The notes under the pieces were generated by a model, which made no database searches, was not told the origin of the DNA, and was given only the letters and a program-made list of their open reading frames with translations. DNA of 64,000 nt from a candidate division FCPU426 bacterium (lineage in GTDB: Bacteria; Oederibacteriota; Muellerivitia; Muellerivitales; Muellerivitaceae): contig PLFD01000016.1 of NCBI GenBank assembly GCA_003136635.1, forward strand, positions 1 to 64,000, in the 5' to 3' direction. Made by a program: the position numbers and the translations under genes. Of this stretch, positions 54,339-63,597 are shown piece after piece; within the stretch, counting starts at the first letter, position 1; each line of letters opens with the position of its first letter.

Positions 54339-55529
54339 ATGAAAGAAGTAGTCATCGTCGACGGGGGCAGAACACCGATTGGTAATCTGGGCGGCGCTTT
54401 AAAAGATGTCACGCCTCAGGAAATGGCGGCCACCGTCATTCGCGAACTAGTGAAACATAATAATTTGAAAACTTCCGAAGTGGATGAAGTCATTCTGGGC
54501 TGCGTGGGCCAGTATTCGGATGCCCCTAACGTGGCCCGGGTGGCTGCGCTTTTAGCGGGTATTCCCAACGAAGCGACCGCCTATACGGTTCAGCGCAACT
54601 GTTCGTCGGGCATGCAGGCGGTAGTGAACGCTTACCAAAACATTATGTGCGGCGACGCGGATTTGCAATTGGCGGGCGGCACCGAATCCATGAGCCAGGC
54701 GCCTTATGTCAGCCGGGACCTTCGTTTCGGCAGGCGCATGAGAGACTCCAAAATGATCGACAGCCTGATGGAAGGTCTCACCGACCCCGTCTGTCATCTG
54801 GTCATGGGCCAGACCGCCGAAAATCTGGCGGACGAATTTAAAATTACCCGCAAAGAGCAGGATGAATACGCGGTTCAGAGCCACAAGAAGGCGTTTAAAG
54901 CTCAGCGTGAAAATAAATTCAAAGAGGAGATTGTGCCGGTCATGGTGCAAAAGAAGGTGATGGGCAAAGTGGTCGCCACCGAACCCGTGACTCAAGACGA
55001 GGGCATTAACGCCATGCTGAACGAGCAGACGCTGGCTTCCTATCCGACGATTTTTAAAGAGAACGGCACGGTCACTCCGGGCAATGCCTGCGGCATTAAC
55101 GACGGTGCGGCGGTTCTGCTGGTGATGTCCAAAGAAAAGGCGGACGCTCTGGGTTATAAGCCCCTGGGTTATGTGCGCTCTTACGCTTTTTCCGGTGTGG
55201 AACCGGAACGCATGGGTATCGGTCCCGCTCACGCCATTCCCAAAGCGCTCAAAAAAGCCGGGCTGGAATTAAAAGACATGAAGCTCATCGAAATCAACGA
55301 AGCCTTCGCCGCCCAGGTTTTGGCGGACGACCGGGTTTTGAAAATGAACCGTGAAATTCTGAACGTCAACGGCGGTTCCATCGCCCTGGGCCATCCGGTC
55401 GGCATGACCGGCGCCCGTTTGATTTTGACCGGCCTTCGCGAAATGGCACGACGCAATGTGGACCTGGGGGTCATCTCCATGTGCATCGGTGGCGGTCTGG
55501 GGGGGGCTATGGTGCTGGAACGGAAGTAG
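54339..55529 (+). CDS. Acetyl-CoA C-acetyltransferase (thiolase)
   Basis: Cleaves or condenses acetoacetyl-CoA. The 396 residues match the homotetrameric thiolase II family. The nucleophile is C88 in QRNCSSGMQAV, the H/N residues are in EINEAFAAQVLADD and GGSIALGHPVGMTGAR, and the second cysteine lies in CIGGGLGGAM. A cofactor-like cysteine pair is otherwise as usual. It follows fadD by 15 bp. Degradative or biosynthetic direction cannot be decided. Confidence 0.95.
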   Translation: MKEVVIVDGGRTPIGNLGGALKDVTPQEMAATVIRELVKHNNLKTSEVDEVILGCVGQYSDAPNVARVAALLAGIPNEATAYTVQRNCSSGMQAVVNAYQNIMCGDADLQLAGGTESMSQAPYVSRDLRFGRRMRDSKMIDSLMEGLTDPVCHLVMGQTAENLADEFKITRKEQDEYAVQSHKKAFKAQRENKFKEEIVPVMVQKKVMGKVVATEPVTQDEGINAMLNEQTLASYPTIFKENGTVTPGNACGINDGAAVLLVMSKEKADALGYKPLGYVRSYAFSGVEPERMGIGPAHAIPKALKKAGLELKDMKLIEINEAFAAQVLADDRVLKMNREILNVNGGSIALGHPVGMTGARLILTGLREMARRNVDLGVISMCIGGGLGGAMVLERK

Positions 55530-55536
55530 GGAGTCA

Positions 55537-56988
55537 GTGCCGTTTGCTGAGACGCGTTTTTCTTCTGACTCCAAAGCCCTGACCCCGAGGGACCTGTGGC
55601 TTACCCTGTCAGGGGTGGGGTTGGCCATGTTCATGGCCGCGCTGGACCAAACCATTGTGGCCACCGCCATGCCGCGAATTGCCAAGGATCTTGGCGGGTT
55701 CGCCAGCTACGCCGGGGTCGCGACGGCTTATCTCATCGCCTCCACGGCGGTCATGCCCATCGTGGGCAAGCTCAGCGATGTTCACGGCCGTAAATATTTT
55801 CTCCTCGGCGGCATTTTGTGGTTCACCCTTACCAGCCTGCTCTGCGGTTTGGCGCAAACCATGCCGCAATTAATCGCCTTCCGTGTCCTTCAGGGCCTCG
55901 GCGCGGGAACCATGACCTGCGCCGCCTCCACCATTATCGCGGATCTTTTTTCACCCTCCGAGCGGGGCCGGGTGATTGGAATCTTGGTTCCCATTTCCTC
56001 GGCCGCCAGCGTGATAGGCCCTCTTCTGGGAGGCTTTTTGACCGATGGTCCGGGATGGCGTTATGTTTTTTACGTCAACTTTCCGATCGGTCTTTTGGGC
56101 TGCATGGTTCTGGCCCGTTTTGCCCCGAACATCCGGCACACCCAGACGGGGGATTTCCGCGTGGATTATGCCGGGATAGCGGTTTTGATCGCGTCGGTGG
56201 TGCCGCTCTTGCTGGCACTCAATGGAATCGATAAGGATCATCCCTGGTTTTCTCTCCCGGTGCTGGGGTTGGGGGCGGTGGGGTTTATTTTCAGCCTCCT
56301 TTTCGTGTTCATTGAAAAGAAAGCCTCTCATCCCATCATGCCTTTTGAATTATTCAAAAATTCCATCATTTCGATTTCGTTGTCATCGGCGGCTTTAACT
56401 TCCGCGGCCCTGTTCGGCGTCACTTTCTTTCTTCCGCTTTTCGTGCAACAGATCCTGGGGGCCAGCGCGCAAACCAGCGGCGCTATTCTTTTGCCTTTTA
56501 CTTTCATCTTCGCGGCGATGGTGGCGGTGACAGGCCACTTCATCAGCCGGTACGGACGCTACCGCATCTTCGCCATTATGGGACCGGCCATCGCGGTCAT
56601 CGGCGGTTTTCTTTTGTACCGTTTGAGCCCCGCCACGACCCACGCCACGTTAGTCATCGATATTGTCATTGTGGGCGCGGGGCTGGCTATTGGCATGCCG
56701 GTTTATAACCTCGCGACACAGAACGCCGTTCAGATGAGCCTGTTGGGTTCGGCCACATCCCTGGTTAATTTCATGAGGGCCATCGGCTCTTCCCTGGGGG
56801 TCGCGGTTTTTGGTTCCATCCTGACCGCCCAAACCCAAAGCGCCGGGATTGCCCCGGCCCTGACGGATATTTTTGGGGTTATCACCCTTATCCTGATCGT
56901 GACGTTTGTTCTCTCGTTTTTCATGAAAGAAATCCCGCTCAGAAAAACCACCGCCGCCCGAAAGGCTATTCCGGAGGATTTGGAATAG
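55537..56988 (+). CDS. MFS exporter, EmrB/QacA (DHA2) type
   Basis: A 483-residue drug:H+ antiporter-like membrane protein with 14 predicted helices. Family motifs: LDQTIVATAMPRIAKDL (motif D1, helix 1), GKLSDVHGRKYF (motif A), and GRVIGILVPISSAASVIGPLLGGFL near helix 5 (motif C region). Substrate unknown. The GTG at 55537 lies just after the thiolase stop with a GGGAG ribosome site; the longer frame starting at 55456 would overlap the thiolase by 74 bp and was rejected. No regulator gene is adjacent. Confidence 0.92.
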   Translation: MPFAETRFSSDSKALTPRDLWLTLSGVGLAMFMAALDQTIVATAMPRIAKDLGGFASYAGVATAYLIASTAVMPIVGKLSDVHGRKYFLLGGILWFTLTSLLCGLAQTMPQLIAFRVLQGLGAGTMTCAASTIIADLFSPSERGRVIGILVPISSAASVIGPLLGGFLTDGPGWRYVFYVNFPIGLLGCMVLARFAPNIRHTQTGDFRVDYAGIAVLIASVVPLLLALNGIDKDHPWFSLPVLGLGAVGFIFSLLFVFIEKKASHPIMPFELFKNSIISISLSSAALTSAALFGVTFFLPLFVQQILGASAQTSGAILLPFTFIFAAMVAVTGHFISRYGRYRIFAIMGPAIAVIGGFLLYRLSPATTHATLVIDIVIVGAGLAIGMPVYNLATQNAVQMSLLGSATSLVNFMRAIGSSLGVAVFGSILTAQTQSAGIAPALTDIFGVITLILIVTFVLSFFMKEIPLRKTTAARKAIPEDLE

Positions 56989-56994
56989 AAAGCC

Positions 56995-57404
56995 TTACTT
57001 CGTTGTTTTGGAAGGTTTCGACTTATTAAGGGCGACCGCCTGGCGGATGAGCGCTTTAAAGGCGGACTCGTCAATCTCTTCTCCTTCATGGATATCGATG
57101 GCGCGGCGGGCGTTTCCATCGAGACTCGAGTTGAAGAGTTTGGCGGGATCCTTCCGGGACGCGCCTTTAGCGAAAGTCAGCTTCACGACCTGCTTGTAGG
57201 TTTCGCCGGTGGTGATGATGCCTTCGCTCTCCCAAACTGGAGTGCCCATCCACTTCCACTCCTCAACGATGTCCGGAACCGCTTCCTTGACTTGATAAGC
57301 TTGCGCATCCGGCCAAGGGTCTTCCCGCGCCAGTCTCTCAGTTCGGCGATTCTTTGCGAGATCAGATCTGATGGCGACTGGCTTTTCGCGTCTGATTTTT
57401 TCAT
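56995..57404 (-). pseudogene. DUF1801 protein gene broken by 5-bp duplication
   Basis: Read from ATG 57404 the frame encodes the N-terminal part of a DUF1801 protein (ASSL-like helices, then RIAELRDWRGKTLGRMRKLIK) and then leaves the frame. The remaining domain continues in the next frame as EAVPDIVEEWKWMGTPVWES, through TGETYKQVVKLTFAKGAS to the stop at 56995. The break coincides with a tandem duplication CTTGA-CTTGA at 57286-57295; deleting one copy restores K-L-I-K-E-A-V-P exactly. The start is preceded by AGGATGGG. The gene lies 21 bp downstream of the DoxX-like gene in the same operon. Confidence 0.8.
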
Positions 57405-57425
57405 GGTCCCATCCTGGAAATTTAT

Positions 57426-57767
57426 TCAAAACGGCTTCAGCGCAATTCTTCCATAGGCCACGAAGGCCAGCAAGAAGGCGGGAATCACACCCCAGAGGAT
57501 GCCCGGAAATCCGGCGTACTGGGCAAACAGCACACAGCCTGACAGCGCGTTGACGGTCAGATAAACTGAAGCGACAGGGGTGAGTTTGGGAATGACTAAA
57601 CCCAATGCGAATAAAACCTGGAGCGCGGCGATGGCCAACCACACCGGCGCGGGCAAATTGTTCCCCCAGCCCCCTTTGAGGTTTTCATAATGGGAAAAGG
57701 TATAAACTCCGCCGATCAAATTCCACAAAGCCAGCAAGATTTGAAGCACCCATAGCAGAATATTCAT
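57426..57767 (-). CDS. DoxX-like small membrane protein
   Basis: A 113-residue protein with four predicted membrane helices, resembling the DoxX / DUF4870-like family of small membrane proteins associated with thiosulfate:quinone or peroxide-protection functions; the precise role is not known. GGAGGACG lies before ATG 57767. It is the first gene of a minus-strand pair with the broken DUF1801 gene. Family assignment by eye. Confidence 0.65.
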   Translation of the reverse strand: MNILLWVLQILLALWNLIGGVYTFSHYENLKGGWGNNLPAPVWLAIAALQVLFALGLVIPKLTPVASVYLTVNALSGCVLFAQYAGFPGILWGVIPAFLLAFVAYGRIALKPF

Positions 57768-58184
57768 TTACGTCCTCCTTTTTTCCAGCGCATGGCCGGT
57801 TTAAAGTCGTGATTTGCTATCCCTTACGATCTGCGTACCGTTCAATTTTATTAGACGCAATCATTTTATCCACCCTATTTAAATCACATTCCAATTTTTT
57901 TACTTTTCCATTCATAATAAGCGTTTTTTATAACCTTGTTTAAAGGCTTGTAGCGGTAGATCAACCAATTTCAAAAATGTCTATTTTGACGGCCCCGTTC
58001 GTCCCGATTCTCTACAAAGCATAAAAAGAAATCGGGACTATGCCGACCTCCTTATATTTTATTGATAGTCGGTATGACTTTAACTCGAATCAAAATGAAA
58101 AAAAGACCGACTCATTTTGATATGAAAAATAAAAATGGCTCCGGCTTCCTCTTTAATTAGGCGTTCTGCGCCGTGCGTGAACGG
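57768..58184. other. Non-coding region with three tandem inverted repeats
   Basis: This 417-bp stretch has no ORF I can support. Three inverted repeats follow each other: GTCCCGATT (58001-58009) with AATCGGGAC (58030-58038); ATGCCGAC (58040-58047) with GTCGGTAT (58068-58075, one G-T pair); TCAAAATGA (58090-58098) with TCATTTTGA (58112-58120). They lie 65-185 bp upstream of a sigma-54 promoter, where activator sites usually lie, but the three sequences differ from one another. Confidence 0.6.
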
Positions 58185-58200
58185 TGGCACCGTTCTTGCA
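58185..58200 (+). promoter_or_regulatory. Sigma-54 promoter of the GT9 gene
   Basis: TGGCAC-CGTTC-TTGCA matches the RpoN consensus TGGCAC-N5-TTGCA at every key base, with GG (58186-58187) and GC (58198-58199) 10 bases apart. Transcription should begin near 58211, about 56 nt before the gene start at 58267. Confidence 0.85.
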
Positions 58201-58266
58201 TTAAACCACTGGTAGTTCGAGATACCTGTGTCCATCAGCCGAAATTTGAAATGCGGGAGAAGCCCT

Positions 58267-59715
58267 ATGAAATTCGCATCCACCGCGACAGAACGCCCAG
58301 GGTTGAAAAAAGACGTTTGGCGGCATTTTTCCGGCGTGACTACCGTTTTTTTTCAAAAGCGCGCGGCGGCCAAAAAAGCGGAAGAGCCGGGGTTTCAGAA
58401 TAAAGTCCCGCGGTTTCTTTTCCATCTCACCAGTGTTTTAACTTATTGGTTTCCCCGCTTCGGCGCCGGGCTTTTGAACGCCGTCGTTTTGCCGGTGCTG
58501 GGCCACCGGCTTGTGATAAGGGCCGTCGTTCGCAACAACTCCCGGATCGTCAAAAGTCTGAGACGCGTTACGAGGATATTGGTCATCCCGGATATCCACA
58601 TCGGCGACGCGATCATGATGCAGGGCGCGGTTCAGGCTTTCCGGGATTTTTTCCCCGCCGCCCGGATCGATTATGTCGTCAAAAAATCGGCGGCAGGCCT
58701 TATCATCGGCAACCCGTCCATCACGCATGTTTATCCCCGGTTTACGGGTACAGCTTTTCCCACGGCGGGCGACATCCAAAGCCTCCAGGAACTGGTGGCG
58801 GAAAACCATTACGACCTTTGCTTTAATACCTCCTCTTTTTTCGAGGACGCCAGCCTTTTTCCCAAAGATCAGGTATTCCTTAATTTTATGACGGTCGCGC
58901 CCCGGCTGATGCGCAACGAACTGGACCGATCCGGCAACAACCATTTTCTCCATCAATCCTATTCGTTCCTCGAAAGACTCCTGGTGGGCAACGGTTTCAC
59001 GAAACAGGCGCAGGGTTTTAGCGGTGTTCCGATAACCCTTTCGGATGAGGCGATCCTGCAGGCGGGGGCTTTTTTGGAAATGGAAAAGATTCCGGCGAAT
59101 AAACCGATCCTCTTTCTGAATCCGGATACGGCCTCGCCCTATACCCTGATCCCTTTTGAGTACCAGGCTCGAATTCTCAAGGAGTGGCTGAAGACCGATT
59201 GCTCGGTTCTGCTGGGGGCCTCTTTTACCCACCCGGAGATGAGCGAGAAACTTTGGGACATTCTGTCTCGGGATGAAAAAAACCGTGTTTTCCCCACACC
59301 TCACGGCCTTCCCATGGAAGCTTACGCGGCGCTGACCGATTCGGCGGATGTTTTTCTCTCCGGCGATACGGGTCCCCTGCATATGGCGGCCGCGCGAAAA
59401 GTTTCCCGGTCGGGCAATTTTAAGTTCAGAAACAAGACCTTTGTCATTTCGGTGTTTGGCGCGACCCCGTCACGCATGTCAGGTTATGACTCCACTGATC
59501 CGCTTTACCTGAGCGCGAACCAGGACGCCCCGTCCAAAACCTATGTTTCCGAAAGTCCCTGCCGGAACATTACCTGCGTCAACAAGATGCTCAAGACCTG
59601 TAAAACACCCCGGTGTTTCGAGGTTCTGGATGTGGAAAGAATCGCGGTGGATATCCAGTCCTATTTGCGCAACCCTCTCCGGTCGGCTTTCCCCAAAGCA
59701 GAACCCTCTTTTTGA
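58267..59715 (+). CDS. Family 9 glycosyltransferase (heptosyltransferase-like)
   Basis: A 482-residue GT9 protein, longer than usual (about 350) because of an N-terminal extension of about 100 residues before LVIPDIHIGDAIMMQGAV, the family's first motif. The second domain has a degenerate HPE/DTASPYTL region and FLSGDTGPLHMAAARK, the donor loop. The ATG at 58267 follows GGGAGAAG and is preferred to the GTG at 58228. Its RpoN promoter suggests expression linked to nitrogen or to envelope traits rather than to LPS housekeeping. Acceptor unknown. Confidence 0.75.
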   Translation: MKFASTATERPGLKKDVWRHFSGVTTVFFQKRAAAKKAEEPGFQNKVPRFLFHLTSVLTYWFPRFGAGLLNAVVLPVLGHRLVIRAVVRNNSRIVKSLRRVTRILVIPDIHIGDAIMMQGAVQAFRDFFPAARIDYVVKKSAAGLIIGNPSITHVYPRFTGTAFPTAGDIQSLQELVAENHYDLCFNTSSFFEDASLFPKDQVFLNFMTVAPRLMRNELDRSGNNHFLHQSYSFLERLLVGNGFTKQAQGFSGVPITLSDEAILQAGAFLEMEKIPANKPILFLNPDTASPYTLIPFEYQARILKEWLKTDCSVLLGASFTHPEMSEKLWDILSRDEKNRVFPTPHGLPMEAYAALTDSADVFLSGDTGPLHMAAARKVSRSGNFKFRNKTFVISVFGATPSRMSGYDSTDPLYLSANQDAPSKTYVSESPCRNITCVNKMLKTCKTPRCFEVLDVERIAVDIQSYLRNPLRSAFPKAEPSF

Positions 59716-60000
59716 ATTCTTTCATCGGAATACAGGTCGCAACCTCTGTTTGAAGCTGGCTATTGGTTTTTCAGAGGTTATCGGTTTACAAACCGAGCGC
59801 GAAAAGAACGGCCTGTTCTACTTCAGCCAGTTTTGAGGGGGAGAGAGCGGTAATCAACGCGCCCAGCTTTGCTTTGGAGACGGTCTAAATATGGCCGCAG
59901 TTCAATCCCGTCGCTGCTCTATCGTTCTGATAGTCCTCTGCGCTCAACGGTTTATTGGACAACAAACTGTAATCAAGAACCGTTTGAAGTAGAGTGTTTC

Positions 60001-61518
60001 ATGTCCTCCTCCAATCCCCTTGTTCTTTTAACCGGCGCCACAGGCTATGTGGGGGGCCGGCTTTTGCCGTTGCTTCAAAAACTTCCGATCCGTTTACGAT
60101 GCGTGGCCCGCAAACCCGAATATTTACAAAGCAAGGTGGGTGACGGCGTGGAAGTGGTGGAGGGCGATGTGATGGACCCATCTTCTCTGGCCGCGGCCCT
60201 GACGGGTGTCGAGACGGCATACTACCTGGTGCATAGCATGGGAACGTCCCAGCCCTTTGAGGAAAAAGACCGGACGGCGGCGCTGAACTTTGCCCGTGCG
60301 GCGAAAGAAGCGAAAGTTTCAAAAATCATTTACCTGGGGGGGCTGGGTACCTCAATCCCTTTATTAAAATTTGGATTGGGTACACCCAAACCCGTGTCTC
60401 ACCTGGATGGTTCGACACAGGGGCAAACGGGTCTGTCGGCCCATCTTTCCAGCCGGCAGGAAGTGGGACAAATTTTTCGGGATTCGGGTGTGCCTACGGT
60501 GGAGTTTCAGGCCTCGGTTATTCTGGGTTCGGGAAGCCTTTCCTTTGAACTGATCCGTGCCCTGGTGGAACGCCTGCCCGTGATGATCGCCCCCAAGTGG
60601 GTTTCGGTGCGCTGTCAGCCCATCGCCATTGAGGATGTGATGCGCTATCTTTTGGAAGCGCTGGAAAAGCATTTTGACCATAGCGAGGTTTTTCAGATTG
60701 GCGGCGAGAATATTATTTCCTACGGCGGCCTGATGGCGCAGTACGCCAAAATCCGGGGCCTGCGCCGGTGGGTGATTCCCGTGCCGGTTTTGACCCCGCG
60801 GCTTTCCAGCCTTTGGCTGGGGCTGGTGACCCCGGTTTACGCTAGGGTGGGAAGGGCGCTGATTGAGGGCGTGAAAAACGAAACCATCGTCACCGATCGG
60901 AAGGCCCTGGATGTTTTTAGCGTGAAGCCGATGGGAGTGCGCGCGGCTATTGAGCGGGCCCTGGCGAGCGAGGATTCTGAATTCGCCCAAACCCGGTGGT
61001 GCGATGCGCTTTCCTCTGGCGGCAGGGAAGAGCCTTTCGGGGGAGGAGTGGTGGGATCGCGGTTTGTGGATTCCCGTTTTTTGGAAACTTTTACTTCGCC
61101 CGAAAAAGTTTTCGGGGCGGTGGAGGCCATTGGCGGCAGGACCGGATGGTACTACGGCGATTGGCTGTGGAAAATCCGGGGCGGCCTGGATTTATTGGCA
61201 GGCGGCGTGGGGTTAAGGCGCGGAAGACGGGACCCGAAAAAACTTTCGCTCGGAGAACCGGTCGATTTTTGGCGGGTGGAAGCGCTGGAGCGCCCGAAGC
61301 TTTTGCGCCTGGCGGCGGAAATGAAAGTGCCGGGCCGGGCCTGGCTGCAGTTTGAGGTGGAAGCGAAGGGGGCCGGAACCCTTATCCGCCAGACGGCATT
61401 GTTTGACGCCCATGGGCTGTGGGGGCGGGTTTATTGGTGGGGGCTTTACCCCATCCATCAGTTTATTTTTCGCGGGATGCTGCGGAACTTGGTGGCCGCG
61501 GCGGAAAAGAAACTCTGA
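60001..61518 (+). CDS. NAD(P)-binding protein with DUF2867 domain
   Basis: A 505-residue protein. Residues 1-300 are an atypical SDR (NmrA/YbjT-like): LLTGATGYVGGRLLPLL at the start and DVMDPSSLAAAL, YLGGLGTS. Residues 330-500 fit DUF2867 (WYYGDWLWKIRGGLDLLAGG and DFWRVEALERPKLLRLAAEM). Proteins of this layout are annotated as NAD-dependent epimerases and are associated with respiratory-complex assembly in some bacteria, but the substrate is unknown. The ATG at 60001 is chosen since the frame before it has no homology; its ribosome site is weak. The 285-bp gap in front holds no gene, only a small hairpin at about 59779-59796. Confidence 0.8.
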   Translation: MSSSNPLVLLTGATGYVGGRLLPLLQKLPIRLRCVARKPEYLQSKVGDGVEVVEGDVMDPSSLAAALTGVETAYYLVHSMGTSQPFEEKDRTAALNFARAAKEAKVSKIIYLGGLGTSIPLLKFGLGTPKPVSHLDGSTQGQTGLSAHLSSRQEVGQIFRDSGVPTVEFQASVILGSGSLSFELIRALVERLPVMIAPKWVSVRCQPIAIEDVMRYLLEALEKHFDHSEVFQIGGENIISYGGLMAQYAKIRGLRRWVIPVPVLTPRLSSLWLGLVTPVYARVGRALIEGVKNETIVTDRKALDVFSVKPMGVRAAIERALASEDSEFAQTRWCDALSSGGREEPFGGGVVGSRFVDSRFLETFTSPEKVFGAVEAIGGRTGWYYGDWLWKIRGGLDLLAGGVGLRRGRRDPKKLSLGEPVDFWRVEALERPKLLRLAAEMKVPGRAWLQFEVEAKGAGTLIRQTALFDAHGLWGRVYWWGLYPIHQFIFRGMLRNLVAAAEKKL

Positions 61519-61766
61519 AATCTTGACGCCGATATATTACTTTTTACTTCCACTAATATCCCAAAGCTCTTTGCTGAAACCGATCATCTTTTTAAGTGGC
61601 GGCACCTCATTCGATGGAAGAATTTCCGGCCTCTTTGGTTCACTTGTTATCTGGCCGTGCGGGGTATAGCGCCGCCACCATAGTTTGGTATGGTGCCGCC
61701 GCCATAGTTCCTGTTTTACACTCCCTCAAAAACACAAAAAACCCCTATTTTTCGAACATTTCTACT
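61519..61766. other. Non-coding region before the LRR gene
   Basis: No ORF is supported. An inverted repeat CACCATA-N6-TATGGTG spans 61676-61695, about 75-90 bp before the sigma-54 promoter, a plausible activator site. GCCGCC runs flank it and extend a partial pairing. Confidence 0.45.
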
Positions 61767-61782
61767 TGGCACCACACTTGCG
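61767..61782 (+). promoter_or_regulatory. Sigma-54 promoter of the LRR gene
   Basis: TGGCAC-CACAC-TTGCG: GG (61768-61769) and GC (61780-61781) are 10 bases apart and the whole box matches the RpoN consensus except the last base. Transcription would begin near 61793, 36 nt before the gene. Confidence 0.82.
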
Positions 61783-61828
61783 TTATGTAGTGGTGCAGCC
61801 GGTCGTTTAACTTAAATGGAGAACAAAT

Positions 61829-63025
61829 ATGAAAAAGCAAATCTTCAGTGCCATCTTGTTCATACTGGCGGGGATTTTCCCCATCGCTTGTGCGCGGAAC
61901 AGCAATCCTCTAGTGCCCACGGTCAATCCGGCCACTTCCGTCGCGACGGTGGTCGTCACGGGAACTACCACCCCTTCGACAACGGCAGTCGCGACGGTCG
62001 TCGTTACGGGAACCCCCTCGACAACCGCAGTTCCGACCGCCATCCCCACGGTGCAGATTGCCGACTCGAACCTGCAGACGGCCCTGGGGCAGGTTCTGTA
62101 TAACAACGGAATCCTGAGTTCTCCTTCGGAAACCCTAACCGCGGATAAATTGGCCACCCTGACCAGCCTGTCGGTGGATGACGCGGGTGTAACCAGCCTG
62201 GAAGGCCTTCAATATTGCACCGGCCTCACCAACCTGGAAGTGAGCTGGAACAACATCACGGACCTGACCCCCCTCTCGGGTTTGACCGGGTTAAACTCCC
62301 TCGACGTGTCGGGCAACCCCGTTACGAACCTGTCTGCCATTTCAGGTTTGACCAATTTGACATCCCTTTTAATCGGGTTTAGTTCGGTGACCAACCTTTC
62401 GCCCATCGCGGGTTTGACCAACCTGCAGGACCTGGAAATCTATAATACTTCCATCAGCGACCTGTCGCCCGTGACCGGCATGTCCCAGCTGGTCGAGCTG
62501 AACGCCAATGCGGACAAGATCACCGCGATCCCATCGGCCATGAACAACCTGACCAATCTGGAGGTTCTTGAACTCTACGGGAATCCAGTGACCATTCTGC
62601 CTAACTTGTCCGGCTGTGTCGGTCTTCAATGCTTGGTCATTGATTCCTGCCAGATCACGGATATTTCCCCCGTTACCTTCATCAGCAATCTGGCGCTCCT
62701 GGCGGCCTCCAATAACCCGCTAAATGGCACTTTGCCGAACCTCTCCAGTATGGTCAACCTCCAATGTATGGAAATCGATAGCTGCGGCCTGACCGATATC
62801 ACGGGACTCTCCGGCATGACGAATCTCGGAGCGCTCGATTTGGAAAATAACAATATCAATAACATCGACCCATTAGTCTCGGCCCACAACGCCGGGTCCT
62901 TCGGGGCCAACACAAATATCAACCTGGGCGGGAACCCGCTGGGCGGCGTGAACGCTTATACGGATTGGAACATCCTGGTGAACAACGGGGTGAACATGCA
63001 GGGAACCGAGCCTCAAGTTCAGTAA
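61829..63025 (+). CDS. Secreted leucine-rich-repeat lipoprotein
   Basis: A 398-residue exported protein. The signal peptide ends in FPIACA with a possible lipobox cysteine at residue 21. Residues 35-70 are a Thr/Val/Ser-rich linker made of an approximately 16-residue repeat (48-bp period at DNA level, 61943 and 61991). Then about 11 leucine-rich repeats of 20-22 residues of the internalin/BspA type run to the C-terminus (for example LTNLTSLLIGFSSVTNLSPI). LRRs bind proteins, and this suggests a surface adhesion or host/partner role. It sits directly under a sigma-54 promoter. Confidence 0.85.
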   Translation: MKKQIFSAILFILAGIFPIACARNSNPLVPTVNPATSVATVVVTGTTTPSTTAVATVVVTGTPSTTAVPTAIPTVQIADSNLQTALGQVLYNNGILSSPSETLTADKLATLTSLSVDDAGVTSLEGLQYCTGLTNLEVSWNNITDLTPLSGLTGLNSLDVSGNPVTNLSAISGLTNLTSLLIGFSSVTNLSPIAGLTNLQDLEIYNTSISDLSPVTGMSQLVELNANADKITAIPSAMNNLTNLEVLELYGNPVTILPNLSGCVGLQCLVIDSCQITDISPVTFISNLALLAASNNPLNGTLPNLSSMVNLQCMEIDSCGLTDITGLSGMTNLGALDLENNNINNIDPLVSAHNAGSFGANTNINLGGNPLGGVNAYTDWNILVNNGVNMQGTEPQVQ

Positions 63026-63089
63026 CACGGTAACGGACCAGCTATAAAGATCAAAACTTAACGCGGATAAAATAAAAAGGAGAAAGAAA

Positions 63090-63320
63090 ATGAAAAAGAT
63101 TTTAAAGGCGGCGATGATCATCCTGGCGATGGCGGTTTGCGGAACGGGGGCCTGGGCTTCAAATGACAAGCCCCGCTTAACCCAGGCCCAAATCAACCAG
63201 TTCAGGGCCGAACACAAGGCCCATCACCAGAAGCAAACTAAACCCAGCCGCACGGTGGCTGGCAACGCCGTAAGGGGAGCCAACCAGGTTTCCCCGAAAC
63301 CGATGAAAAGGGACCACTAA
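63090..63320 (+). CDS. Small secreted basic protein
   Basis: A 76-residue protein: signal peptide MKKILKAAMIILAMAVCGTG ending about AWA at residue 23, and a mature part of about 53 residues rich in Lys, His, Gln and Arg without cysteines. No family recognised. An AAGGAGAAAG ribosome site precedes the ATG. It follows the LRR gene by 64 bp and may be cotranscribed. Confidence 0.6.
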   Translation: MKKILKAAMIILAMAVCGTGAWASNDKPRLTQAQINQFRAEHKAHHQKQTKPSRTVAGNAVRGANQVSPKPMKRDH

Positions 63321-63597
63321 GCCTTTCAACAGTCAGTTCAGCGGGTCATTGAAAACTAGGGGCCTGGCCTGCCAATTAGCAAAAGGAGGCCTGGCTCCTC
63401 GCACCGCAGGGCAGTGAATATTCAATACTTTAGACCCATTATTTATTTCTAACCCCCCCGCAGTTCATCCCAACATTCCTTCTCTCGTTCTGATAGCCGC
63501 TTAAGACTAACCATCCCTTTGATTCATCAGTCAAACTTAGGCTTTGAAATAAGGCCCTCCCGCGCTTCGGTTCGTGGTCTTTTTTTGTTGTCCAGCC
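63321..63597. other. Non-coding region before groES promoter
   Basis: No gene was recognised. Repeated GGCCTGGC words occur near 63360-63400. No CIRCE operator (TTAGCACTC-N9-GAGTGCTAA) is present here or in the groES leader, so HrcA control is not indicated. Confidence 0.4.

Noticed and set aside
57183..57404. Complete short minus-strand gene of 73 residues
   Set aside because: Only its first 38 or so residues resemble DUF1801; the rest is out of frame, so it is the broken half of the pseudogene.
56995..57642. A 215-residue minus-strand gene
   Set aside because: The frame upstream of about 57295 overlaps the DoxX-like gene and is unrelated; only the downstream part matches DUF1801.
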